A stretch of DNA of 64,000 nt. Origin: Phycisphaerales bacterium (GTDB lineage Bacteria; Planctomycetota; Phycisphaerae; UBA1845; Fen-1342). The stretch covers positions 1 to 64,000 of the forward strand of contig JALHJL010000001.1 in the NCBI GenBank assembly GCA_022839625.1, read 5' to 3'. The number at the start of each line of letters is the position of its first letter. Positions within the stretch are counted from its first letter, which is position 1. Made by a program: the position numbers and the translations under genes. Under the pieces are notes generated by a model. The model searched no databases. It saw only the letters and a program-made list of their open reading frames with translations, and was not told the DNA's origin. Shown here piece by piece: positions 16,910 through 24,905 of this stretch.

Positions 16910-17362
16910 ATGGATGAGCATCGACTGACCGCCGCACCCACGCTGGTCTCGTTCCTGATCTGCGACCAGGTCATCGACGACAAGCTGAGCAACAAGAAGA
17001 GCGCGATCGGCATCTTCAACACGATCCTGGTGCCGAAGGTGCCGGCGGTGATTCACCAGATGGCCATCCTGGCGTCGGTCACCGAGATCGCGGGGCGGGC
17101 CGAGCTCGAGATTCGCATGGTGCGGGACTCCGACGACCTGGTGTTGTTCAGCGGCAAGGGGCACGTGGACGCACCGAATCCGCTGGCCATCGTGGACCTG
17201 CTCTTCGCCATGCAGGGCGTCAAGATCCCCGAGGCCGGGCAATACGCGTTCGAGATCCTGAGCGGCGCGGCGTTGCTTGGTCGCCGGCGGTTTCAAGTGT
17301 GGGTCCGCCCGCCCGGTTCGCCCCCGCCAGGCATGCCGCCGGCGGACACACCGCCGGCGTAG
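16910..17362 (+). CDS. DUF6941-like small cytosolic protein
   Basis: A 150-residue protein without signal peptide or membrane segment. The N-terminal half has the pattern LICDQVIDDKLSNKKSAIGI followed by FNTILVPKVPAV. The C-terminal half ends with a beta-rich portion GQYAFEILSGAALLGRRRFQ and a proline-rich tail. This pattern (CD-x-VI-x-D, a KKS-x-IGIFN phrase and a final LLGRR strand) matches, to my recollection, the uncharacterised DUF6941 family common in planctomycetes. I cannot confirm it by search. GGGAG sits 8 nt before the ATG, and a TATGAT box lies upstream. No partner is implied by the neighbours: batD is divergent and the symporter small subunit is convergent. Confidence 0.6.
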   Translation: MDEHRLTAAPTLVSFLICDQVIDDKLSNKKSAIGIFNTILVPKVPAVIHQMAILASVTEIAGRAELEIRMVRDSDDLVLFSGKGHVDAPNPLAIVDLLFAMQGVKIPEAGQYAFEILSGAALLGRRRFQVWVRPPGSPPPGMPPADTPPA

Positions 17363-17384
17363 AGCCGGTGCCGCGGCCCGCGGC

Positions 17385-17513
17385 TCAGGCTTCGTGCGTG
17401 TCCTCGGGCGCACTGGACGCCGGCCGGCGTAAGACCCGGATGAAGCAGGCGATGTTCAGGGCGAGCACGAAGCTCAGCGAACACAGCATGAAGATCCAGC
17501 CGGCCGTGGTCAT
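17385..17513 (-). CDS. Small accessory subunit of the sodium symporter, 42 residues
   Basis: A 42-codon gene beginning MTTAGWIFMLCSLSFVLALN. It has one membrane helix (about residues 5-27) and a charged tail, CFIRVLRRP followed by an acidic end. Its ATG overlaps the TGA of the upstream symporter as ATGA, a classic sign of translational coupling. Small one-helix subunits (MetS-type) next to neurotransmitter:sodium symporter family transporters are known from other bacteria, where they are needed for function or stability. This gene fits that pattern by position, size and topology. Sequence identity to a named family cannot be checked here. Confidence 0.75.
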   Translation of the reverse strand: MTTAGWIFMLCSLSFVLALNIACFIRVLRRPASSAPEDTHEA

Positions 17514-19126
17514 CGCCGCGTCTCCGTCCCCGCCTCAGAACGAGCCTGCGCGCTGCTTGCCACGGCCCCCCAGCGACGGTCCCCGATGCGGACCAGTACC
17601 AGGAAGAACGCCAGAAGGCCGAGAATGACGACGACGCCGTACGCCGCCACCCCGCCCTGGCGCACCGCGTCGATGTAGCCGCGCACGTTGAACGAACACC
17701 ACGCCACCAGCACGACGAGCAGCAGAGCGGGGGTCACGAAGCGCATGAGCACCGTGAACATCCAGCGCGGGGGGCGCAGTTCAGCGCCGACGGACGCCAC
17801 CTGGTGGCCGCGCCGGGCACCGAAGACCCACGCCAGCAGGAGGACTTCGAGCGCACCGAAGATCAGGATGCCCACCTGGGCCATCCAGAAATCCAGCGTG
17901 TCCAAAGCCGCCAGGTTGCGGCTGAAGTAGATCACGAAGAGGTTCCCCGAGGCCGTGACGACCGCGAGGATGGTGACCGAGGCGCGCCGCCCGATGTTCA
18001 GCGCCTCCTCGAGAAACGCGATCACCGGCTGGAGCAGCGACAGGGAACTCGTGATCGCGGCCAGGAAAAGCATGAAGAACCATAAGAAGCCGAACAGGCG
18101 GCCGGCCGGCATGTGCTGGAACACGATCGGCAGCGTGTTGAACGCCAGGCCGAACGTACCCTTGGAGGCCCCCGCGATGCCGAGGAAGAGGAACGCTGCT
18201 GGGATCGTGATCAGCCCGCCCAGACACACCTCGAAGAACTGGTTTGTCGCCGACGCAGTAGTCGCCGACAGCACGATGTCCTGTTTGGGCTTGAGGTAGC
18301 TGGCGTAGGTGACGATGACGCCGAAGCCGACGGAGAGGGTGAAGAAGATCTGCCCGGCGGCGGCCAGCCAGACTTTGGGGTTGCCCAGGACGGACCAGGT
18401 CGATGCGCCCTCCTGCACCGGCTTGGGATTCCACATGAAGCCCAGGCCCGCCAGCACGGTGCGGGTTTCGCTGCCGTCGTCGAAAGCGGGCAACGTCAGC
18501 ACGCGGACCAGCACGCACAGGGCACAGAGCAGCATGATGGGCATCGCGATGTTGCAGAACTTCTCGATACCTTTCGAAATCCCCCGGTAGATCAGGGCAA
18601 AATTCGCCGCGATCGTGGCGAGCCACAAGTACACGCTGACATGCACCCCGCCTCGGAAAACGAGGCCGTCGGCGTCATCCCCGCTGAAGCTCGTGAAGAC
18701 CGCGGCGCTCCTCTGCCCGTACTCGGCGGGGTTGCTGCCAAGATCGATCGTGCCCCGCAAGTAGGACCAGGCGTACGCCAGACACCAGGACTCCACGACC
18801 ACGTAGTACAAGTAGACCACCGTGGGCATCAGCAGGCCGAAGGCACCCACGTAGCGCCACGCCCGGTGCCCTCCCAGGTGGCCCAGAATCGCCGGGCAGG
18901 AATGAAAGCCCAGGCGGCTGCCCGCCTTCCCCATCGTCCACTCGGCCCAGCAGATCGGGATGCCCAGCAGCAGCAGGGCGCAGAAATACGGGATCATGAA
19001 CATCCCGCCGCCGTTCGCCGCCGCCTGACCGGGGAAACGCAGGAAGTTCCCCAGGCCAACGGCGGAGCCCGCGACCGCGAGAATCACGCCCAGCCGCGTG
19101 CCCCAGTGCTCCCTCGATCCGGCCAT
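17510..19126 (-). CDS. Sodium-dependent symporter, NSS/SNF family
   Basis: A 538-residue LeuT-fold transporter with about 12 predicted helices that would import an amino acid or similar solute with sodium. The first helix has the family signature AVAGSAVGLGNFLRFPG followed by NGGGMFMIPYF, which forms the substrate and sodium sites. Further marks are GFGVIVTYASYLKPKQD (helix 6 region) and the late SSLSLLQPVIAFLEEALNI. The start at 19126 gives the standard N-terminus SREHWGTRLGVILA; GGAG lies about 11 nt upstream. The gene overlaps its small subunit gene by 4 bp. Substrate cannot be told from sequence by eye. Confidence 0.92.
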   Translation of the reverse strand: MAGSREHWGTRLGVILAVAGSAVGLGNFLRFPGQAAANGGGMFMIPYFCALLLLGIPICWAEWTMGKAGSRLGFHSCPAILGHLGGHRAWRYVGAFGLLMPTVVYLYYVVVESWCLAYAWSYLRGTIDLGSNPAEYGQRSAAVFTSFSGDDADGLVFRGGVHVSVYLWLATIAANFALIYRGISKGIEKFCNIAMPIMLLCALCVLVRVLTLPAFDDGSETRTVLAGLGFMWNPKPVQEGASTWSVLGNPKVWLAAAGQIFFTLSVGFGVIVTYASYLKPKQDIVLSATTASATNQFFEVCLGGLITIPAAFLFLGIAGASKGTFGLAFNTLPIVFQHMPAGRLFGFLWFFMLFLAAITSSLSLLQPVIAFLEEALNIGRRASVTILAVVTASGNLFVIYFSRNLAALDTLDFWMAQVGILIFGALEVLLLAWVFGARRGHQVASVGAELRPPRWMFTVLMRFVTPALLLVVLVAWCSFNVRGYIDAVRQGGVAAYGVVVILGLLAFFLVLVRIGDRRWGAVASSAQARSEAGTETRR

Positions 19127-19284
19127 AAGCTGGCAGCTCCTCTCTCTTGCCGTGGTGAGATGCGCCAGAGGGAAACTACACCGCGCCAAACGACCAGGGC
19201 GATTCTACCGACCCCACCGAAGCGGAACAACGGGCGGCGATCAGCGTGCGCTCGGGACTCATCCCGCAGTGGCGGCTTGGTTGT

Positions 19285-19508
19285 CAGCCCGCCGCGGAAG
19301 TGCAGCGCCGGACCTCCGAGCTTGCCCGCCGGGGCGGGAGTCCGGCGAGGATCCTGTTCGGCTTCAAGAACGTCGGACACCCGCCGCGGCGGGCAGGCTC
19401 AGGTCCGACGCTACAGGCGACTCGCTGCGGCGAGCTCGGGTCCGACGCTACAGGGTGGCACCGGCGTCTCGCCGGTGTTCGGCTCACGGAGACTTCGGCG
19501 GCGGACTG
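19285..19508 (-). repeat. Dispersed palindromic element, copy A
   Basis: About 224 bp bounded by an imperfect version of the inverted repeat that bounds copy B: CAGCCCGCCGCGGAAGT at 19285-19301 and ACTTCGGCGGCGGACTG at 19492-19508. It directly abuts the TAG stop codon of the PHP gene. Inside is a nested pair, TGTAGCGTCGGACC against GGTCCGGCGCTGCA, and the segment GTCCGACGTTCTT shared with the other two copies. It is longer than copy B because an inner portion is duplicated. Confidence 0.7.
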
Positions 19509-20435
19509 CTACGCCGTCAGGGCCTGCGCGAACCCGCGAATGAGGATCGCCTGGTGCCGGTCGTAGCCGACGCAGACAAGGGGGTAGAACGTCTTTCCGA
19601 CCCGGCGGACGGCGCGGCAGACGACGCGCTTCCAGCGGCTGGATTCCTCGGCCAGTCGGCGCTCGACGTTCTTCTGCAATACGACCCAGACGTCTTCGCG
19701 CAGCATCTCGGGCGTGCCGAATGCGCCGCAGCAGGCGGCCTGTCCACTGCGGATGCTGTCGAGCAGTTCGGGGCCGGTGGTTCCGGCGCTGAGCGTGTAC
19801 GTCGTGCCGACCCGGTTGGTGTGCGAATCGCTGCCCGCGACCAACACCTTTCCGTGGTCGCGCGTGGCGTGCCAGGCGAAGGCGTTGTGCGAGTAACTCC
19901 GCGTGCCGTTGAGCCCCTCGAACACGTCAAACAGCTCCAGCATGGCGTCGATCTGCCACGCCGTCAGGACCCGGTGCTGGGCGGTCCAGGTCATGTGGTT
20001 CAGCACGTAGAGCTTGCCGATCTGCCGCAAGTAGGCGACCAGGTCGTAGATGTTCTCGCGCAGGCGCTGGATCTCGCGGTGCTGCGGTTCGTCATGGTCG
20101 AACACGTTCACGTGGACGACGGTGCCGTCCTGCGGGAAACGGGCTGACACTTCCTCCCCGAAGATGAAATCCGGCCGCGGCCCGCGCCGCTCGACCAGGG
20201 CCAGACAACCGTCGATCGTGTTGTGGTCGGTCAGTGTCACGAAGTCCATGCCGCGGGCCTTCGCCTGGTCGTACACCTCCTCGGGCTCGCACAGCGGGTG
20301 GTAGACGAGCCCCGGGAGCCAGCGCAGCGTCTCGCGCGAGAACGTGCTGTGGCAGTGGAGGTCCACGCGGGTGCCGTCGTGCAGGTCACTCCCCCGTGCC
20401 GGACGTTCCAGGATCGGACGCAGTAGCTCGTTCAT
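19509..20435 (-). CDS. PHP-domain metal-dependent phosphoesterase
   Basis: A 308-residue cytosolic protein of the polymerase and histidinol phosphatase (PHP) superfamily. It has the metal-binding first motif VDLHCHSTFS (about residue 24), the second DFVTLTDHNTIDG, FIFGEEVSA, HVNVFDHDE, LNHMTW and the late AGSDSHTNRVG. These are the expected histidines and aspartates in order. Known relatives hydrolyse phosphoesters such as 3',5'-nucleotide bisphosphates or act as phosphatases; which applies is open. The start at 20435 has GAGG six bases upstream. The stop codon is immediately followed by dispersed element A, with no spacer. Confidence 0.85.
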   Translation of the reverse strand: MNELLRPILERPARGSDLHDGTRVDLHCHSTFSRETLRWLPGLVYHPLCEPEEVYDQAKARGMDFVTLTDHNTIDGCLALVERRGPRPDFIFGEEVSARFPQDGTVVHVNVFDHDEPQHREIQRLRENIYDLVAYLRQIGKLYVLNHMTWTAQHRVLTAWQIDAMLELFDVFEGLNGTRSYSHNAFAWHATRDHGKVLVAGSDSHTNRVGTTYTLSAGTTGPELLDSIRSGQAACCGAFGTPEMLREDVWVVLQKNVERRLAEESSRWKRVVCRAVRRVGKTFYPLVCVGYDRHQAILIRGFAQALTA

Positions 20436-20603
20436 GGTACCTCGCTCGCTTGACGCGCGAGCAGCATGTCCCGCCATTGTAATGTTCTTGCCAATGCCAC
20501 GTAAGGAATTCGCAAGTCGGCGGACTTCTTTCTCCACCGCGGGCACTGGACGGCGGTCCGGCCCGCAACTGCCCCCGCACGCCGCGACCGCGGCCCATGT
20601 CTA

Positions 20604-23600
20604 CTACACGCGCGCGATCGCCAGGACGACCTCGTGGCCTTCGATGCGGGCGGCATGCGCGTCGACACCGGGCAGCGGGGCTGCATGCGTGATTGTAGCG
20701 GCCAGGCACTCCGTTTCGATGGTCGCGGAAAATCGCTCCACGAGGCTACGGATGCGGTCGGGTCCCTGTACGTGGAGCTGGATGCGCGCCTCATACGGCA
20801 GCTTCTGGCTCTTACGCAGCTCCTGTATGTGGTGAATCAGCTCCCGGCACAGCCCTTCCTCGCGGAGCTCCTCGGTCAGCTCGGTCTTCACGACCACCAC
20901 GCCGGCCCGCCCCTGCGCAGCAGACCAGCCGGGCCGCGCTTCCAGTCGGATTTCCACCTCGCGCTCGCCCAGCCGCACGACCTGGCCGGCCACGTCCACC
21001 GCGACCTCGCCCGTCTCCGCCAGCGACCGACGGGCCGCGACGGGATCCAGGGTGCCCAAGGCGGCGGCCACTTGCGGTGCGAGCTTGCCGAACTTGGGGC
21101 CGATGGCCTTGAAGTCGGGCTTGATCTGATAGGTGACGTACTGCTCCGCCTCGGTCGCGAACTCGACGCGCTTGATGTTCAGCTCCTCGGCGATCAAAGC
21201 GCCGTGGGCTCGAAGCACCTCGGTGTGTTCGGACCGGGCGAGGATGATCTCGACCAGCCCCAGCGGCTGGCGGACCTTCAACTTCGCGGCCGTCCGCGCC
21301 GCCCGACCGAGCGAGACGATCTCGCGGACCAGGTCCATCTCCTGCGCAAGCGCTTCGTCGATCAGGGCTTCATCGGCCACGGGATAGTCGCATAGGTGCA
21401 CGGACAGAGGGATCGAGGGATCGTGGGATCGTGGGATCGAGGAACGTTCCCCCTCCCTCTCTTGCTCCCTTGCTCCCTGGCTCCCTGCCAAGTTCTGGTA
21501 CATCACCTCCGCAAAGAACGGAGTGAACGGTGCAATGAGCTTGCTGAGCGCGACCAGAACCTCGTAGAGGGTGTTGTAGGCGTCCCATTTGTCCTGGTCG
21601 GCGGGCGAGCCGCCGGCCGCTACCGGCCGCCAGAACCGCTCGCGCGAGCGGCGGACGTACCAATTGGACAAGGCGTCGACGAACTCGTTGAGCCGGCCGG
21701 CCGCCGGATAGTTCTCGAACCGGTCCAGGTCGGACCGCACGCTGCGGATCGTGCGGTGCAGCTCGCTGATGATCCAGCGGTCAAGCTCGGACCGCTCGCC
21801 CGCCGGCCGCCAGCCGGTCCCAACGGGGTCCGAGGGTCCAAGGGTCCACGGGGCCGCGGGGGAGGAAGACTGCCCGTCCCTTGACCCCTCGGTCCGTTGG
21901 CCCCTTGGCCCCTGCTCAACGGCGAAGCCGTCGATGTTCGCATAGATGTTGAAGAAGCTGAACACGTGGTACAGGCGGACGAGGAACTCGCGTTGCGCGT
22001 CGCGGATGTTGGCCTCCTGGAAGCGGACGGACGTCCACGGGGCCTGGGCGCTGAAGAAGTACCAGCGCATCGCGTCCGCGCCGTAGTGGTCGAAGATGTA
22101 CCCCGGCTCCTTGTAGTTCTTCGTCCGCTTGGACATCTTCAGCCCGTCCTCGCCCATCACGTGCCCGAGGACGATGCAGGTCTTGTAGGGGTGCGGATAC
22201 GCAAGTCGGGGAGCATGGGCCTCCGGCCCGTCCGTGGCATGCGTCGGCTCCACCCAGACCCACGGATAGTCTTCCGGCAGCCCTCGCCGCACGGGATTCG
22301 TCACAACGTAATTCCACTTCTCGTCGAAATCCGACTCGTCGCGGATGATGCGGTCGTGGTACTCCTGCTGCCACAACGGACCACTCGCGCCGCGCCGCCG
22401 GTTCAACTGCGTGGCGGTGTAGCCCTTGATGCTGTGCATCAAGTCGGCGACCGACCACCAGGTGCCGGGACCAGACTCGAGCGGCGTGCACAGCAGGTGT
22501 ACGTGGTCGGGCATGACCACCGCCGCGTGCAGGAGCATGCGCTGACCGTCCCAGTGTCGGCAGGCGTCGAGGACAAGCGAGCGTTCGTCCGGAGTGAGCT
22601 GCCCCCGGTGCAGGCAGAAGGTCAAGATGTACGTGCTGCCGCCGGCCTCCCAATGGGGCAGCAGTCTGCGGCGCTTGTTCAGGACCTTGGTGGTAGGCAG
22701 CGTTGGGCGCGGTGGGGTTACGGGCGGGAGGCCCGCGTTGCCCGGTACGGGGGGAAGACCCGCGTTGCCCGGTACGGGCCGGAGGCCCATGCTACCCGCG
22801 AGGGGGACGCCGTCCTTGAACAGCAGCGTGCTGATGGCCAGCAGCCCATAGAACCACCCCCGCGTCTGATCGATGGCCTCGCTGATGAAGTCGCAGGGGA
22901 ACCGATCGACGAATGTCTGTACGCTGTCCCCCGCGTGCGGAAAGCCCCACTGCGCAAACGGCATGCTGCCGGCGTCCCACCAACAGTCGATCACTTCCGG
23001 CACCCGCCGCATGCGCGGCTTGCCTGCTCCCTGTTCCCTGCTCTCGGCTCCCTGTGCCTTGCTGCCTGTGCCCTCTTCCCCATTCCCGGCTGCCTCCACG
23101 AACGGACTGTCATACGTGATCGCGTCGATATACGGCTTGTGGACCTTCAAGTGGTCCGGCAGCGACGGGTCCGCTGCCTTCGCGCGCTCCCAGACCTCAG
23201 TCCCCTGCACGCCGGGCTTGGCCAGCAGCTCCGCGTATGAGCCGATCGCCTCCATCTTGCCGGTCTGTTCGCAAACCCAGATCGGCAGCGGCGTGCCCCA
23301 CCAGCGCTCGCGCGAAAGGGCCCAGTCCACGTTGTTCCGCAGAAAGTCGCCGAAGCGGCCCTCGCGGATGTGCTCGGGCAACCACTGGATCGCCGCGTTG
23401 TTCTTGAGGAACTCGTCCTTGAACTGGCTGGTGCGGACGAACCAGCTCTTGCGGGCGTACTGGATGAGCGGGTCATCCTCGGACCGCGGGCAGAAGGGGT
23501 ATTCGTGCTCGATCGTCTCCTGGTGATACAGGAGGCCGCGGGCCTTCAGCTCCTGCATGATCTCCTTGTCGCAGTCCTTCACCCATCGGCCGCGATACGC

Positions 23601-24833
23601 CGCCGGCGCCTCCTCGTTGAACGTCCCGTCGGGCTTGACGGCGTTGATCAGCGGGATGGCGTCGAAGTCCGCGAAGCGTTTTCGCTCTTCCTGAAGCAGG
23701 TTGAAGTCCACTTCGCCGTAGGCGGGCGCCTCGTGGACGAGCCCCGTGCCGGCGTCGAGCGTGACGAAGTCCGCCGCCGTCACGCGCCAGCCAATGCAGT
23801 CGTCGCCGCCGTCCTTGAGACGCGCCGTCTGTCCCCCCATCGTCTTGTGGTAGCAGTCGAAGGGCGGCACGTAGCGCAGGCCAATCAGGTCGCTGCCCTT
23901 GCACGTGCCGACGGTCTCGAGCTTGTGCTTGACGGCGGCGGCGGTCGTGCCGACGAGGGCTGCGGCGACGTACAAGTACTCGTCCGTCGCTGTGTCGTGT
24001 ACGAGGGCGTAGTCGATGTCCGGCCCGACCGCGGCGAAGTGGTTGCTGACGAGTGTCCAAGGCGTAGTCGTCCAAACCAGGAGGCTCACGCGCGAAGGGT
24101 CCGAGGGTCCGAGGGGCCCAGGGGTCAAGTGAGGGAGCGTTCGCGCAGCCATCCCCTCGGCCCCTCGACCCCTCGGCCCCTCGACCCTTTCCGCCACCAG
24201 CGGAAACCGCACATACACCGCCGGATCGCGCACCGTCCGGTACCCCTCCCCGACTTCGCCGGCGGACAGCGCCGTGCCGCCCTGCGCCCACCACCAGACG
24301 ACCTTGTGGCCCTGGTACAGCAGCCCGCGCTCGAACAGCGTCTTCAGCCCCCACCACACGCTTTCCACGTAGCTCTGGTGGAACGTGACGTACGCCTCTT
24401 CGAGGTTCACCCAGAACCCGAGCCGCCGCGTCATCTGCTCCCATTCGCGCGTGTAGCGGAAGACGCTTTCGATGCACTTGCGGACGAACTTCTCGACGCC
24501 GTAGGCTTCGATCTCCTCCTTCGTGTGGATGCCGAGCTCTTTGCAGACCTCGACTTCGACGGGCAGGCCGTGGGTGTCCCAGCCGGCCTTGCGCTCGACG
24601 AGCTTGCCGCACATGGTCTGATAACGCGGGAACAGGTCCTTGATCGCGCGGGTCAGGCAGTGGCCGGGGTGCGGCAGGCCGTTGGCCGTCGGCGGACCTT
24701 CGTAGAAGACGAACCGCGGCGACCCGCGGCGAATCTCCAGGGACTTGCCGAAGATGTCCTGTTTCTCCCAGAACTGGAGCACGCGCTGTTCGGCCTCCGG
24801 GAAGCTGAACTGAGCGGGCAACGGCTCAAACAT
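20604..24833 (-). CDS. ileS: Isoleucyl-tRNA synthetase interrupted in frame by a RAYT transposase element
   Basis: A 1409-residue class I synthetase that charges tRNA-Ile; members of this type are normally near 1050-1100. GGAGG seven bases upstream fixes the start. The HIGH-type motif is HPGH (55-58) in NGLPHPGHCL. The editing domain has the phrase LVWTTTPWTL, and the tRNA-side block is VIDCWWDAGSMPFAQWGFPH. KMSKR is at 899-903. Residues 681-874 are foreign: a RAYT-like transposase with HUH motif His777/His779 and Tyr842, inserted between LLFKDGVP and YPHPYKTCIVLGHV. Four further in-frame inserts of simple repeats lie near DNA 21404-21490, 21825-21920, 23020-23102 and 24090-24192. All conserved synthetase blocks survive, so the enzyme may still work. 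A second copy elsewhere cannot be excluded. Confidence 0.93.
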   Translation of the reverse strand: MFEPLPAQFSFPEAEQRVLQFWEKQDIFGKSLEIRRGSPRFVFYEGPPTANGLPHPGHCLTRAIKDLFPRYQTMCGKLVERKAGWDTHGLPVEVEVCKELGIHTKEEIEAYGVEKFVRKCIESVFRYTREWEQMTRRLGFWVNLEEAYVTFHQSYVESVWWGLKTLFERGLLYQGHKVVWWWAQGGTALSAGEVGEGYRTVRDPAVYVRFPLVAERVEGPRGRGAEGMAARTLPHLTPGPLGPSDPSRVSLLVWTTTPWTLVSNHFAAVGPDIDYALVHDTATDEYLYVAAALVGTTAAAVKHKLETVGTCKGSDLIGLRYVPPFDCYHKTMGGQTARLKDGGDDCIGWRVTAADFVTLDAGTGLVHEAPAYGEVDFNLLQEERKRFADFDAIPLINAVKPDGTFNEEAPAAYRGRWVKDCDKEIMQELKARGLLYHQETIEHEYPFCPRSEDDPLIQYARKSWFVRTSQFKDEFLKNNAAIQWLPEHIREGRFGDFLRNNVDWALSRERWWGTPLPIWVCEQTGKMEAIGSYAELLAKPGVQGTEVWERAKAADPSLPDHLKVHKPYIDAITYDSPFVEAAGNGEEGTGSKAQGAESREQGAGKPRMRRVPEVIDCWWDAGSMPFAQWGFPHAGDSVQTFVDRFPCDFISEAIDQTRGWFYGLLAISTLLFKDGVPLAGSMGLRPVPGNAGLPPVPGNAGLPPVTPPRPTLPTTKVLNKRRRLLPHWEAGGSTYILTFCLHRGQLTPDERSLVLDACRHWDGQRMLLHAAVVMPDHVHLLCTPLESGPGTWWSVADLMHSIKGYTATQLNRRRGASGPLWQQEYHDRIIRDESDFDEKWNYVVTNPVRRGLPEDYPWVWVEPTHATDGPEAHAPRLAYPHPYKTCIVLGHVMGEDGLKMSKRTKNYKEPGYIFDHYGADAMRWYFFSAQAPWTSVRFQEANIRDAQREFLVRLYHVFSFFNIYANIDGFAVEQGPRGQRTEGSRDGQSSSPAAPWTLGPSDPVGTGWRPAGERSELDRWIISELHRTIRSVRSDLDRFENYPAAGRLNEFVDALSNWYVRRSRERFWRPVAAGGSPADQDKWDAYNTLYEVLVALSKLIAPFTPFFAEVMYQNLAGSQGAREQEREGERSSIPRSHDPSIPLSVHLCDYPVADEALIDEALAQEMDLVREIVSLGRAARTAAKLKVRQPLGLVEIILARSEHTEVLRAHGALIAEELNIKRVEFATEAEQYVTYQIKPDFKAIGPKFGKLAPQVAAALGTLDPVAARRSLAETGEVAVDVAGQVVRLGEREVEIRLEARPGWSAAQGRAGVVVVKTELTEELREEGLCRELIHHIQELRKSQKLPYEARIQLHVQGPDRIRSLVERFSATIETECLAATITHAAPLPGVDAHAARIEGHEVVLAIARV
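22212..22793 (-). mobile_element. REP-associated tyrosine transposase element inside ileS
   Basis: A 582-bp element (exactly 194 codons) bounded by perfect 20-bp inverted repeats, AGCATGGGCCTCCGGCCCGT and its complement at 22212-22231 and 22774-22793. Next to the upstream end are two more copies of the same roughly 30-bp palindromic REP unit (about 22721-22773). The encoded domain has the HUH motif in MPDHVHLLCTPL, the conserved LMHSIKGYTATQLNRR and GPLWQQEYHDRIIRDE segments, and a catalytic-type tyrosine in WNYVVTNPVRRGL. These match TnpA-REP/RAYT proteins. The frame and orientation agree with ileS, and an ATG within the terminal repeat (22790) could serve as its own start. RAYTs are thought to mobilise REP sequences; activity here is inferred. 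Confidence 0.88.
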
Positions 24834-24905
24834 CGCTACCTCCGCAGTCGTGCGCGGTCGGGATTCGACCAAACGCCTCACAATACTGCGCTCGGGTCTT
24901 TCCTG

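Noticed and set aside
19084..19543. Several frames across dispersed element A, such as one reading FLKPNRILAG
   Set aside because: The same peptide-like strings appear wherever the element occurs and arise from its palindromic nucleotide sequence.
22212..22793. An intein or group I/II intron in ileS instead of a RAYT element
   Set aside because: No Cys/Ser...HN-Cys splice residues, no LAGLIDADG or reverse transcriptase motifs, and ends formed by REP-type inverted repeats. The domain matches Y1/HUH transposases.
21396..23526. Long plus-strand frames antisense to ileS
   Set aside because: They are mirror frames of a clearly coding strand; no ribosome sites or domains.
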